Positions 10,791 to 21,600 of a DNA stretch of 64,000 nt are shown piece by piece. Under the pieces are notes generated by a model that made no database searches, was not told the origin of the DNA, and saw only the letters and a program-made list of their open reading frames with translations. The position numbers and the translations under genes were made by a program. Position 1 is the first letter of the stretch; each line of letters starts with the position of its first letter. Source of the DNA: Apolygus lucorum (lineage: Eukaryota > Arthropoda > Insecta > Hemiptera > Miridae); the NCBI GenBank assembly GCA_009739505.2, contig CM019168.2:8990001-9054000 (forward strand). The letters are read 5' to 3'.

Positions 10791-13082
10791 AACTTGATTT
10801 CTCGATGATCGAAAATATTCCCATCGAAATTATCACATACCTAGTATCTGAAAATCTGGTCGTTGAACGTATCTTCGATAGGTCGTTCAAGAACAGTGCC
10901 ATATGAATTCCATCGTATCTATCTGAAGGTTACGAATCAGGATGGATAGCAGCTCGATCATCTGTCAAAGCAATAAAGACTGAGAGGTCCAGAGGGGAAT
11001 ATTATTCTTTTTGGTGGGTTGGTGCTCCCAATTTGCTAGCCAGTTCCCATCTTGTTCGCCGAACGCTCATGGTATCGTTCTATCCATTTAGATTATCTAC
11101 GCCCTTTTTGCTCCGTTCTGTTTCTTCCTTGATCCAGTTCATTAGCATCTATTCACTATGTATATCCTTATCCAGGCTTGAAGGGGGCTCTAGCGGAACC
11201 ACTAGTCCCAGCGGAGGTCCTACCCTGCTTTGAATTCTAACGGTCCATTAGCCCAGGTGGTGAATTATTCGTTGATTTCAGAGAATCAATAAATCGACTA
11301 TCAGGATCGATATTTTATTAGATCATTTAATTCACGTAGATTCCTGAACGTATTAGGAAAATAACGGAAGGAAGAACGAAATCGCGAAAAGCAAATTCAT
11401 TTTGATATTAGAATGTAAATGAGGTTGTTGAATAATCCGTACGTTGCAAAGGATATCTTGTCTATTCCAGACAAAGGTATTTACAAGAATTCCTTCGCTT
11501 TTTCAGTCGGAGGAAATGAGGTTTAGAAGTTGATTTTCTCTCAGGGTCATCTTTCTCAATAGAAGATTCCTAAACTGCTGGTAATAGCCCTCATTCCCGA
11601 CCCCACTTATATTTTTGAACTCACAAACGACAGTCTAGGCTGGAGGGTATAGAAAGTCCTCAAAGCATTCTCAGTTTCCCATTTGAAATGGGAAGTCTGA
11701 GATTAAAATAACTCCGAACCCGCCATAAAAAAGAACAAAATCGTTTTCTTTGTTTCCTTGGAACTTTTTACGGGCTTTTGCTATCGCAGATTGGGAAACT
11801 GCAAGACGCAGGAATCCTCGTTTTTGAAACCTCCGGTGGCCCGAATATGAAATTTCTAGTGACACTGGTTTTTGATGATCTCTGGCATCAATCCATTCGA
11901 TTGGGCCTAATAATATTTTTGCTGTCGTGAAACGCATAGTCATGCATGTTTTTTCCCTTCCAGTAAACATTTTTATTTTAAAGTAATTTTAAACTGTTAC
12001 CTATTAATAAAATACACCCATTTATTTAATCAATTCAAAATACAATTTAGGATTGAAGTGTCACTGAACCTTAAAGGGATCGTTATTTCCTTAGTGCCTT
12101 CTTTTCGGCTTTTTGGATACAGTTCTCGAGGACAGTTCAACTTAATGTCATTACTCGAAAAAATTAATTAATAGTATGGAGAAACTGTTCATTAATGTTC
12201 ATTAATGTGTTCACAGTTATTAATAATTAACAGTATGTGATGTAAATACACTCAGCTTGTACTCTTGATAGTAAGAAATTAATAAAAATTGTTGAGAAAA
12301 ATACTGTCGTTGAGAATATTGAATAAATTGATATTTTGTGACACTTAAGTAGGTGTCACCTATCGGTACTCGATATTTCGAAATATCGATACTCATGGCA
12401 AACGATACATGGGATATCGATACTTGAATACGATACAGTATCTATACAAAATATAGATGCTTTTGTAACGATACCCATCCCTTGTTGGGTGCCTGGAATG
12501 GGGAACCGCCATGGTGGGTAGGGCCCGGGACCGGCGGGTGGCGCCCGGTTGCGCAACCTCCACCCACTGGGATATTTTCTTAATGGTCATAAGTTTTCAT
12601 AATTATTTTTGATTTTATTTAATTCTACCTAATAGATTCGCTTTACTGTATTGCCTTATTGTAGGCTGCTTACATCTAATTTTCCCCTGTTCCCTACTTC
12701 CTCATTGCAGTCAAATTTTTACGTCCTCATTTGAACATAATTATAGAAGCTTAGTTTTCGTGCAGCTGGTCTAAAAATTGAATCCTCCAATATTAAATCC
12801 ATTTTGCGTTTTCTTTTTTTATTACTTCCTGTAGAAGCTATAGTTTTAATGGAATTTGCCGTCAGAACAGCACAATACTTTTATTCTGAGAAGCTAAAAC
12901 GTAACATTGGAAGATTTACGTGTTCATTTCATTTTAGTTAATTGATTTGTAAACCGGTTCATTTTTGTTAGTTTATTGTTGGATAGTGAAACAACGTTAC
13001 CAGGGAGTAGCCAGTGATTTACAGGTACCTACCAAGGAACACCTTCCTTAAACCAGTCTTTCCTCACTTGAGTAATTTTCAG
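10791..13082. other. gene-poor DNA with a palindromic ATCGATA-rich block
   Basis: No supported gene. At 12370-12390 CGATATTTCGAAATATCG is a perfect palindrome, followed to about 12470 by several GATACGATAC or ATCGATAC motifs. A GC-rich block (12490-12570) then follows. The block looks like the edge of a repeat. A 99-codon minus frame at 11671-11970 has a plausible composition but no family resemblance that I can name. Confidence 0.4.
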
Positions 13083-13173
13083 ATCCGAGCTAAAACAGAT
13101 GAAACCTCCGGAAAGGTCTGAAAAAACAGGAAAACCCGAAGAAACGACGAGGAGCTGGAGGGAACAAAACCAG
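13083..13173 (+). CDS. candidate internal exon encoding a charged linker
   Basis: A pyrimidine-rich acceptor (TTGAGTAATTTTCAG) precedes 91 bp that end at CAG followed by GTGTGA. Skipping the first base, the exon reads 30 codons without a stop: SELKQMKPPERSEKTGKPEE, then an Arg/Trp/Gln-rich end. The composition is strongly hydrophilic and unlike random AT-rich translation. It starts with one carried-over base and ends in phase 0. It could be an upstream exon of the charged plus-strand gene at 44347-51923, but its end phase does not join directly to that exon. It could also be chance. Confidence 0.3.
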
Positions 13174-13551
13174 GTGTGAAAAGGAAGGTGGGAGTCGGGC
13201 GAGACACTGACTGATGACTCTGGTTCAGAGCCCAATCGGACTTCCTTTTACTTCTTATTCGTCCTTTTGCTTCTGCTAATTCCGTCCGTTCATCTTCCTA
13301 CTTTTTCGAGTCTTTCGTGCTCGCGAGAAAGGCCTATCTATAGCGTCTTTACTACCGCGCTAGGAAATAAAACCTGCAGCATCCTATCTAGTGGGACTCT
13401 ACTACACAGTGGGAATAAGTTGGTGATTCTATGTGCCTACCAATTAATAAAGTGCGGAAACAGTGGAAATTGTAATTATGAATGAGGTGATCTTTTAGGG
13501 GGCTCTCAAAACTTCAGATGCCAACGGAGTAAAACTATTGTCTGTCCAATT

Positions 13552-13741
13552 GGGTGTGCGCATGATTTTTTTAAAAGATTTTTAGTGGGAAAGTAAAGTA
13601 TAATAATTCGAAACTTGGAAAAATCATAGAAAAAGGTCTTCCCACGCTAGACGGTCGCGGTTGATGTCAAAATTCTCAGAATAAGGTCTAGTTTAGATCA
13701 AAAATAACAATAAACAGTTTTTCCGACCCATGCGCACACCC
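13552..13741. mobile_element. repeat family B, short copy with perfect 12-bp ends
   Basis: The left end GGGTGTGCGCAT and the right end ATGCGCACACCC are exact inverses. The copy keeps one internal half: the GAAACTT..AAAAATCATAG block, the ACGGTCGCGGTT block and the AATAACAATAAACAGTTTTT block. It has lost the other half and the central TGACGTCA pair. It directly abuts the family A copy that follows. Confidence 0.75.
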
Positions 13742-13745
13742 TATT

Positions 13746-14356
13746 AAAAACGCTGCAAATTATTACACAATGGTTTATTATTTTTATATAGATCACTCGT
13801 CTGCAAAGCCACCAACCATCCAACATGAAGAAAAACATCGATCGCATTTCGGTCAGCTTTAATTTGAACGGAGATTAGGCCTCTTTTGCGATTCACACTC
13901 GTGTTTCTGATTTATCGTACGTCCAACCCTTAAATTCTCGTAGTGAGCGAACGGTTTGTCCTACAGAGCTTCGGGTGGTCTCAAAAAATTCTAAAAATTC
14001 TATAGAATCTTAAATTGAAGGGAAAACAATACTTTTATATCAAAATTTTTTGAGTTAGGGCGTTTTCAAAATTTCAAAATTGATTTTGGAACCCTTAGAA
14101 GTGACCTACATCAACCACAATCTTCGGGGCACAACTAGACCCCAAATGGAGCCTACATACCAAACTTCATCAAAATCGGTCAATGCTAAGTGGCAAAAGT
14201 GCCGGGTACGGCGTACGGCGGACGGACGGCCAAATTTTTATTCGATTTTTGGATTCTACGTACCTTGAAACGTAAACCATCAAATTTTGAGGAGGTGTTA
14301 AAATTTTTTTTCTTGGTCGATTCCAAAGGTTCATTATTGAAAATAATAAACCAAAA
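13746..14356 (+). mobile_element. repeat family A, full-length copy
   Basis: This starts at AAAAACGCTGCAAATTATTA and ends at AATAATAAACCAAAA, with all the shared internal blocks. It sits between two family B copies only a few bases to about 30 bases away, forming a compact B-A-B cluster (13552-14722). Confidence 0.8.
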
Positions 14357-14385
14357 TGAGATTTCCTCGAATGTTTACTGGCTAA

Positions 14386-14722
14386 ATGGGGGGGGGGGGG
14401 CTAATTTTTTAAAAATAATTTTTAATCTAAACTAGACCTCATCCAGGGAATTTTGACACCAGCCTTTCTCTGTTTGGACGAGTTAATCTTTATCTTTGAT
14501 ATTTCAAAGTTTCGAATGTTTATGACGTCACGCGCCCCTCTCGCCTGGGCGGGACCCCCAAGCCCACAGTGACGTCATAAACATTCGAAACTTTGAAATA
14601 TCATAGAAAAAGGTCTTCTCACTTTAGATCATCGCGGTTAGTGTAAAAATTCTCAGAATGAGGTCTAGTTTAGATGAAAAATTACAATAAACAGTTTTTT
14701 CCGACCCATGCGCACACCCCAT
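14386..14722. mobile_element. repeat family B, near-complete fold-back copy
   Basis: The left end is replaced by a G homopolymer (14388-14401). The right end is intact (ATGCGCACACCCC). The two halves are inverse: TTTCAAAGTTTCGAATGTTT, then ATGACGTCA, a GC-rich centre (GCCTGGGCGGGACCCCC), TGACGTCAT and the inverse flank. The RNA or single strand could form a long hairpin. The copy carries CRE-like TGACGTCA sites on both sides of the centre. No coding frame. Confidence 0.75.
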
Positions 14723-16974
14723 TATCATAGGGTTATGAGTAATTCATCTTGGCATTGGTAACATTTTTTTGTGATGTTTTAGAACTCATAGTATTACCAT
14801 AACCTGAGGTGAGTTGATTAGTAGTAAATGTAGTAGTGAAGTTCCAGAGCAATGTGGAGAGACTTGAAGAGTTCTCATGCGAATGAGTACTGTGGGTGTA
14901 TATTGATAAGCGTGTATTGATATGTTGCTAATTACATAATTATCCCAAATAATAAGGAATTGTCCAAAAAGTTGAGAATATTGGCGTATGGACCGTTTGG
15001 CTGTTGAAACTTGCGACAGTGAACTTTGAAACAGTATTTTTCTAGGGGGATCTGGACAATCGGATTAATTAATGAGAATAATTAAATCGGAGTTGTATTC
15101 TACCCCTGGTAAACTTTAAGTTTCGTTTGAATACCTGATCCTTGGGGGAGATCAACCTAGGACGAGGGATGATAAATAATAGATACAAATTGAATTACGA
15201 AAGATATCATCCTATAATCTAGGATACGAAAGATATTATCCTATAATCTAGGATATATTATCCTATAATCAATAAGGCTTGTATCTGTATATGAGGGGGA
15301 AGAAGTATCAATAGAGTTAACCTATTAAAAGGGAAATGATCTTGTATGAAAGTAAGTACTTACAGGATCGTTATCTGCATTAAGACTGGGGAGCTGCCCC
15401 TGAGTTGTGATTCGATAGAGTTGTAGTAATCGTTCCATCGAATCAGGTGTCAGCGTAACTGTTGCTCGTCACAACTTGGACATGAACATAAAGTCGGTTG
15501 AGAGTTTAATCTCAATAACGAGGAATTCTTCAGGCACTACTGCCTCATTAATTTTAGCCAATTTTATTAATGCCGATGAACCTGTAATTAAATTTTAAAA
15601 TTTGATAAGCGGATTGTGATTGTCATACCTTTCTTCAATATCCTATTTGCGGGCTTTTTCAAATTTTTGCCTCAAACCTGGTTTATTTGAACTATGTTAC
15701 TCAAAATTGATTTTAAAATTTTCAAACATAATTAACCAAATAGTATAATTACTTTACAAAAAAAGTCTGTGTAAGCAGTTTTTAAATATTCCATTTTGTT
15801 TACAAATGGGAAGCTACTTAAGTTTGTCTTCGAAAGTGCTGACATCTATCCAAAACGAATCGTATTAAAATCGGGGACACAGCCGTAATGTCCTGTAGAT
15901 AGTATGATGTCGTCTTACTTCAATAAGACTCGTCTATCAAATTCCGCCATGAAATGTGTCTTTACAGGTTCTGGTTCACCAAAAATCTTTCAAAAGTGAA
16001 CTAACACCTTTCAAGGTTGTGAGACAAATCTTTTGGATTGATCTATTATCAGGAATTCAATTTTCCAATTGACTTACGGCCTCGACCCTTCAAACCAGTT
16101 CTCATAATTGCCAATTCTGAGGTAAAAATTGGCCCACAAACCAGTAGTAACCTAGCGGCTAATATGTTCCATCTTACAGGCTGAACTCAATTGAGAAATT
16201 CGCATTCTGTATCACCCCACACGAGGAAGGGCACTTTTATCTGAACCCGAGGCTTTTAAAAGTAGTTTTGAACCAGTTAATGTTTCAAAACTCTCCCTAC
16301 AGTTACAGTAGTCTATAATTTCCGCAAATTACACTTCAACTTTGCATTTCTGAATGTATGATCTTCCTGGTCTGTGTGCACTATGTGTGAGCTTAGAGAT
16401 GCAAAGCAGGTTCCTGAAGTTGATTGTATGCAAGGAAACTTCCAGTCAGTACCTACGAGAATCAACGCCAGAGACGGTCAGCTGGTTTGTTGACCAGAGG
16501 CATTGGAGGGTGAATTAACTCAAGTAATTGACCTCAGATGTTTTCACTTTCAACTCATCCACCTGTGTCGCGCTCAGACGTTTTACTTTCTTCACTTCTC
16601 GAGTTCTTTTTTCGAATTTCCAAATAGAACTGACCCGTGGAATCAGGGAAAGTGCAAGAGGAATCTTTTAGTGAAGAATCGGCTGATCACAAATGCCACG
16701 GGTGTTTTTTACCCCCGCCCCACTGGGTTGTGGATCACTTCAGCATGAAGTACTGTGAGTCAATCCTCTGTTTCTCTTGGGTTTGGTAGATTGACCAGGA
16801 GAGAAAAAAGTAAACTCCTCTTTACTACAAATATTACAGCTTTGGATCCCACTACTAGCCTCTGATAGCCTTTCTCTGACAACCTGATTGGTTATTGAAC
16901 AATGGTAAGACCCAAGACTAGGAATTCAGCCTCCAGTGCATTAGTATGGTACTGTAGCGGTTACTGTGACCGGT
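14723..16974. other. gene-poor DNA; one short tandem repeat
   Basis: No supported gene. At 15195-15265 an ATACGAAAGATAT..CCTATAATCTAGG unit of roughly 30 bp is repeated two and a half times. Short frames such as 16503-16748 show no family resemblance. Confidence 0.4.
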
Positions 16975-18062
16975 TTCATTCGACCCGTTGTACCTCCAGA
17001 ATTCCGACGTCAAGCCTTTCAAACAGTTCATGACTTATCTCATCCAGGCACTCAGCCAGCGATTTATTTGGCCCTCAATGGCTAAAGATTGTAAGAGCTG
17101 GGTGCAGGAGTGCACTTCTTGCCAACGGAATAAGGTCCATAAGCACACTCATAGTCCTCTAGGTGCATTTCAACCTCCAGATGACCGTTTCTCTCATGTC
17201 CACATTGACCTGGTTGGGCCGTTGATCCCATCCCAGGGATGTACATACGTTCTGACTTGTGTTGAGCAAGATTGTATCTGACAGGGGTCGTCAGTTTGAT
17301 GGTTCACTTTTTCGCCAATTGACAACTTTGTTAGGTATTTCGCACAATTTCACATCGTCCTACAATCCAAAGGCAAATGGATTGGTTGAGCGCATACATC
17401 GCCAGCTCAAAGCTGCGATTCGTTGTCACGAGACGGAAAGGTGGATGGAAGTTTTACCACTTGTGCTACTAGGTCTTCGTTCCTCCTACAAAGAAGATCT
17501 GAAGTGCACACCTGCAGAATTAGTTTATGGTTCAACTTTGAGACTCCCTAACGAATTCTTCAACGAAATTTCACCATTTTCTTCTCCTTCGCATGAATTT
17601 GTTAGCAACTTGAGAAGAATAATGGACACTCTGAGAGCCCAGCCTGTTCGATGGCACTCCAAAGCAGCAGTGTTCATTCACAAAGATCTCCAGACTTGTT
17701 CCCACGTATTTCTTCTCCATGATGCCATCAGAGGTGCTCTTCAACCACCATACGATGGACCTTATGAAGTGCAGGAAAGATGAGAGAAAACCTTCACGAT
17801 CCTGGTTAAGGGAAAAGAGTTGTCTGTGTCCATTGATCGGCTCAAGCCCGCTTTCGTCGTTAACCGACGAGCCATCAAAAGACATCAACACAGAACCACT
17901 GGATGATCCTTTTTTCACACATAAAAATCCAGGACCATACCTTACACCAAACCCTACGCAAGTACAAGACAGCATACTCTCAGCAAAATTCCCCACAGCC
18001 AGAAAGACAACATCCATATACAAAAAATCGGGCAGAACAGTAAAATTTCCAGAAAAATTCAA
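16975..18062 (+). pseudogene. Ty3/gypsy retrotransposon pol (integrase) relic
   Basis: The order of motifs identifies the integrase region of a Ty3/gypsy-type LTR retrotransposon. A His-His knuckle (VHDLSHPG) lies at about 17020-17045. In a shifted frame come WPSMAKDCKSWVQECTSC and the first catalytic Asp (HIDLVGPL, about 17203-17226). An internal deletion of a few dozen codons follows at about 17270. Next come the second Asp (VSDRGRQF) and the Glu (NGLVERIHRQLK). Downstream are a GPYEV block, an in-frame TGA at 17781-17783, a SIDRLKP block and a basic tail (SGRTVKFPEKF). Frameshifts, the deletion and the stop make it non-functional. Gag, protease and RT are not visible upstream. Confidence 0.85.
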
Positions 18063-18073
18063 AATTTATCATT

Positions 18074-18240
18074 GTTATCAGGGGAGGGGGGGGGTTATAG
18101 CGGTTTCTACAGTTTATTTGTTGATTTAATTGAACACGTTAAATTCTTATGACACATGTTGATTGTTTACCTGAAAAGTTATGTTGTCAATAAAAAGTTA
18201 GTTCCGAGTTAACATTCGCACGGAGTCAACTTTATTCCAT
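18074..18240 (+). mobile_element. likely polypurine tract and partial 3' LTR of the gypsy relic
   Basis: The pol relic is followed by a purine tract (GGGGAGGGGGGGGG, 18080-18095), the position expected for second-strand priming. The next about 150 bp contain an AATAAA at about 18190 and a possible LTR body. No matching 5' LTR was found, so the right boundary is uncertain. Confidence 0.4.
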
Positions 18241-18590
18241 AAATATATAATAGGTACGTACTCACACTCGTCTAAAGTACCTACTTATCCCTTGTATGGT
18301 ATGTATTAATTCTTATGCATGAATACAATCGCGATATCTACATGGCATAAATATCCCATCAAAAAGTAACACCAAAATGCACTGTCGTCAAATTTGCCAA
18401 GATGGCAGTCCTCTCTGTTTATAGCTCAGAGAAAACTCTCAGGTGTTGGGTCTGGAGAGTTGTCTCTGGCCTCAGTTGCCCTGTGCTTGTAGGTTATGAC
18501 AATGCAACTGAGAATAGTCTTGGAGAAATTACTGCATACTCACTTAATCCATGAAATAATGTTCAAGTGACAGTAAGGGCTGAGATCACT
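18241..18590. other. no gene seen
   Basis: Spacer between the gypsy relic and the 3' end of the minus-strand protease-homologue gene. Nothing else is recognised. Confidence 0.35.
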
Positions 18591-18596
18591 TTTAAT
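18591..18596 (-). terminator. possible poly(A) signal (ATTAAA)
   Basis: On the minus strand ATTAAA lies about 33 bp past the stop codon of the protease-homologue gene. It is the common variant of AATAAA and is at a plausible distance, but such hexamers are frequent in AT-rich DNA. Confidence 0.35.
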
Positions 18597-18628
18597 TAAT
18601 CTTGGTGAAGACTGAACAGCATTGAAGA

Positions 18629-21600
18629 TCAGGAAGATTTTCGACCGTATGGATCTTCAAAATGGTAACCATACAGAAGAGATTCGATGGAGGTGAAACA
18701 TACGTACACCACCTTACCCCGGTAATTGGTGTTGTTGGACCTGGAATACATGGGTGTGGAGTAGGTTCCCCAGAGCTTGTACCTGTCCGTGCCTGCTTCG
18801 CTGCAAATAAGTGGCGCCCCTTCGTCGGCTTCTTCGTAGAATTCAGGCGGTGACAGTTGCTCGGCACCTTGCGGCGACATCACGTCGATTCTTTTCGGCT
18901 GTACGCAGAGGGAGGCGATGATTTTCGGAGGTTGAGGCACACTGAATCTGCAAAAAATATGTCAGTTGCTAGAAAGTCCATCATTGTCCTTTCCTTGTTG
19001 AGTATTCAGTTTGTCAGGGAATAGGCAGTTCGTTCTACTCGCGATTCTAACTCTCGGTCCTCCAAAATCAAAATTTTCACCCCCATTTGGTGTTTCAGAG
19101 CTTTCTGAGCAACTTTGGCGGTTTGTAGTCAATCCTTGTTCCTGGAGTAACATTTTAGACCCATAGGAAGTAGGTTCTCTCTAGTTCTTTGGCGAACAAG
19201 TCTTGGAAATAATTCTACTGCTAATTTCTTTCCATGTCCTCAACCTTTCTCCGATGTCCTCTCCTGGCAGAGTCACCCCTTGCTACTTGCCTAATCCAGA
19301 CATTTCGTGTGCTCATGATTGCAAAAGCTTTGAGTATTCAGTGAGCTAAGTATACATACGGGCTGAACATGTTTTTGTCTAATATTTCATTAATTCCAAG
19401 AAAATAGGAAAACATTTTTTCAATTCAATGAATTTAATTTAAATTTAATCAATTAAATTTGTTTTGCAAAATCGGCAATTAGAGCTACCTACCTACCTCT
19501 ATTTGGTTAAGATGAATTCAGATCGCTTTGAAATGTTTATATTGGTCAACCGACAGCTGAGATAATACATTTTTGAAAACTATTGGCATCTTCCCTCTCA
19601 CTCGCACACTTGTCGTCCTCCGTGGCCTTAACCCTAGGACCTCACACTGGGGTACAGCTGTACCCCACTGTTCCTATTTTTGGGTGCACATTCGCGAAAA
19701 ATATTTTCCCGCCCGAATGGGACCCACGTAAATTATCTTGGTACCTCTGTGAGCGGGAAACGTACAGTCCCGAGTCCACTTGGCTTTGAGAATTCGTGTG
19801 GTTCGCGTCTTTTTTCGTGGTGGGGTACAAAACTACCCCAGTGTGTATTTTCAAACTCTTTGGGGTACAAATGTACCCCAGTGTGTATTTACATATTCTT
19901 TGGGGTAGATTTTACCCCAGTGTGAATCCCTGGAAACATTATTGGTAAGCCAATTCTTTTTTGGATCCTCACTGTTCTGAGCCACCATGCCACAACAATT
20001 TGTTGGTGAGGGGGTGAAAGTGCCACGGAGTTTACATGACACCATAGGTGATGCAGAATTGGAGGGTGTTCCCCTATGATTTGAGGACGGTCCCTTTTGA
20101 ATTGATAGGATGACCCCCTATGAATTGGTAGGAGGTGGGCGAAGGGGATGGAGTTGCCACGGAGGTTACATGACACCACAGGTGATGCAGAAACGGAGGG
20201 TGTTCCCCTATGATTTGAGGACGGTCTCTTTTGAATTAATAGGATGACCCCTATGAATTGGTAGGAGGTGGGGGAAGGGGGTGGAGTTGCCACGGAGGTT
20301 ACATGACACCACAGCTGATGCAGAATTGGAGGGTGGTCCCCTATGAATTGGGGATGGTCTCTTTTGAATGGTAGGATGACCCCCTATGAATTGGTAGGAA
20401 GTGGGGGAAGGGGGTGGAGTTGCCACGGAGGTTACATGACACCACAGGTGATGCAGAATTAGAGGGTGGTCCCCTATGAGTTGGGGATGATCTCTTTTGA
20501 ATGGTAGGATGACCCCCTATTAATTGGTAGGAGTCGGGGAAGGGGGTGGAGTTGCCACGGAGGTTACATCCTAATTGGAGGATGGTCCCCTATGAATTGG
20601 GAGATGATCCTTTATGATTTGGGAGATGGAAGACAAAGGGGGTGGAGTTGCCACGGAGGTTACATGACACCGCAGAGCACTGATACGGGATTGGAGGTTG
20701 GTTGGGGAAGGGGGTCAAGTTGACGTGGAGGTTACACAACACCACAGATCACTGCTGCCGAGATGCCTGGTAACTGTGCCAGAACCACTCATTTTATCCT
20801 ACTACAATTTCTACGTAAGAATATTGCACATGACCTTTATTGGGAAGAAGGGAACGCTCAGAAGTAGCAGAATAGGGGTTCAAGTGCATCATAGAAGGGT
20901 GATCTTTGGGGTGGTAGAATAAGGAAACTACTCATTGGATTTGGATGCCAATTTTTTCATCCAACTCAGAATATTGCAAACTTGCATAATCAAAAGTAAC
21001 AAAGGTCATTCCATATCGAACAAATTTTATTTCGAATTTTGAATGAGAAGCGATATTTAACAGTTTTGAAAATTGGTTTTCAACAGGAATGTCCAATAAA
21101 AAATATAACTATTACCTTTTCGAACCCCCAATAATTTTTATCATTGTTTAGATGCTTATAGAATTTTAAGCAACAATAATTTCATTTAAAAATGGCAACA
21201 GACACAAGATTTTAATTTTTTGTAAGTTGGGGTACATTTGTACCCCTGTGTGAGCTCCATGTCACAAAAACTAATGTGTGAGGTCCTAGGGTTAACTACT
21301 CTACGTGCGAATTTGATGTGATTTTCAGGGTTGACGTCTAGCCATCCTCGAAACGGTCTTCTTTAATTGTCATCAACATCGGATAAATATCAGCCTGTGC
21401 AAGATCAAACGTGATTTTGGATAGTTCGATTTTGCTCAAATAAGGAAGAAATCACACGTAGAAGAAATCACATTTTTTCATCCTCAGAAGAAACTTCGGA
21501 ACACGTGAAAAATCATCAACATTTTCGCAACTGATTGACAATCGTGTTGTTTCTTGCTATCATAGAAAACTATGACAAAACTAATAAATACTAATTTGTG

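Noticed and set aside
19889..20426. Long minus-strand Pro/Ser-rich frames (134 and 72 codons)
   Set aside because: They are translations of the 133-bp minisatellite, whose unit happens to lack stops in one frame.
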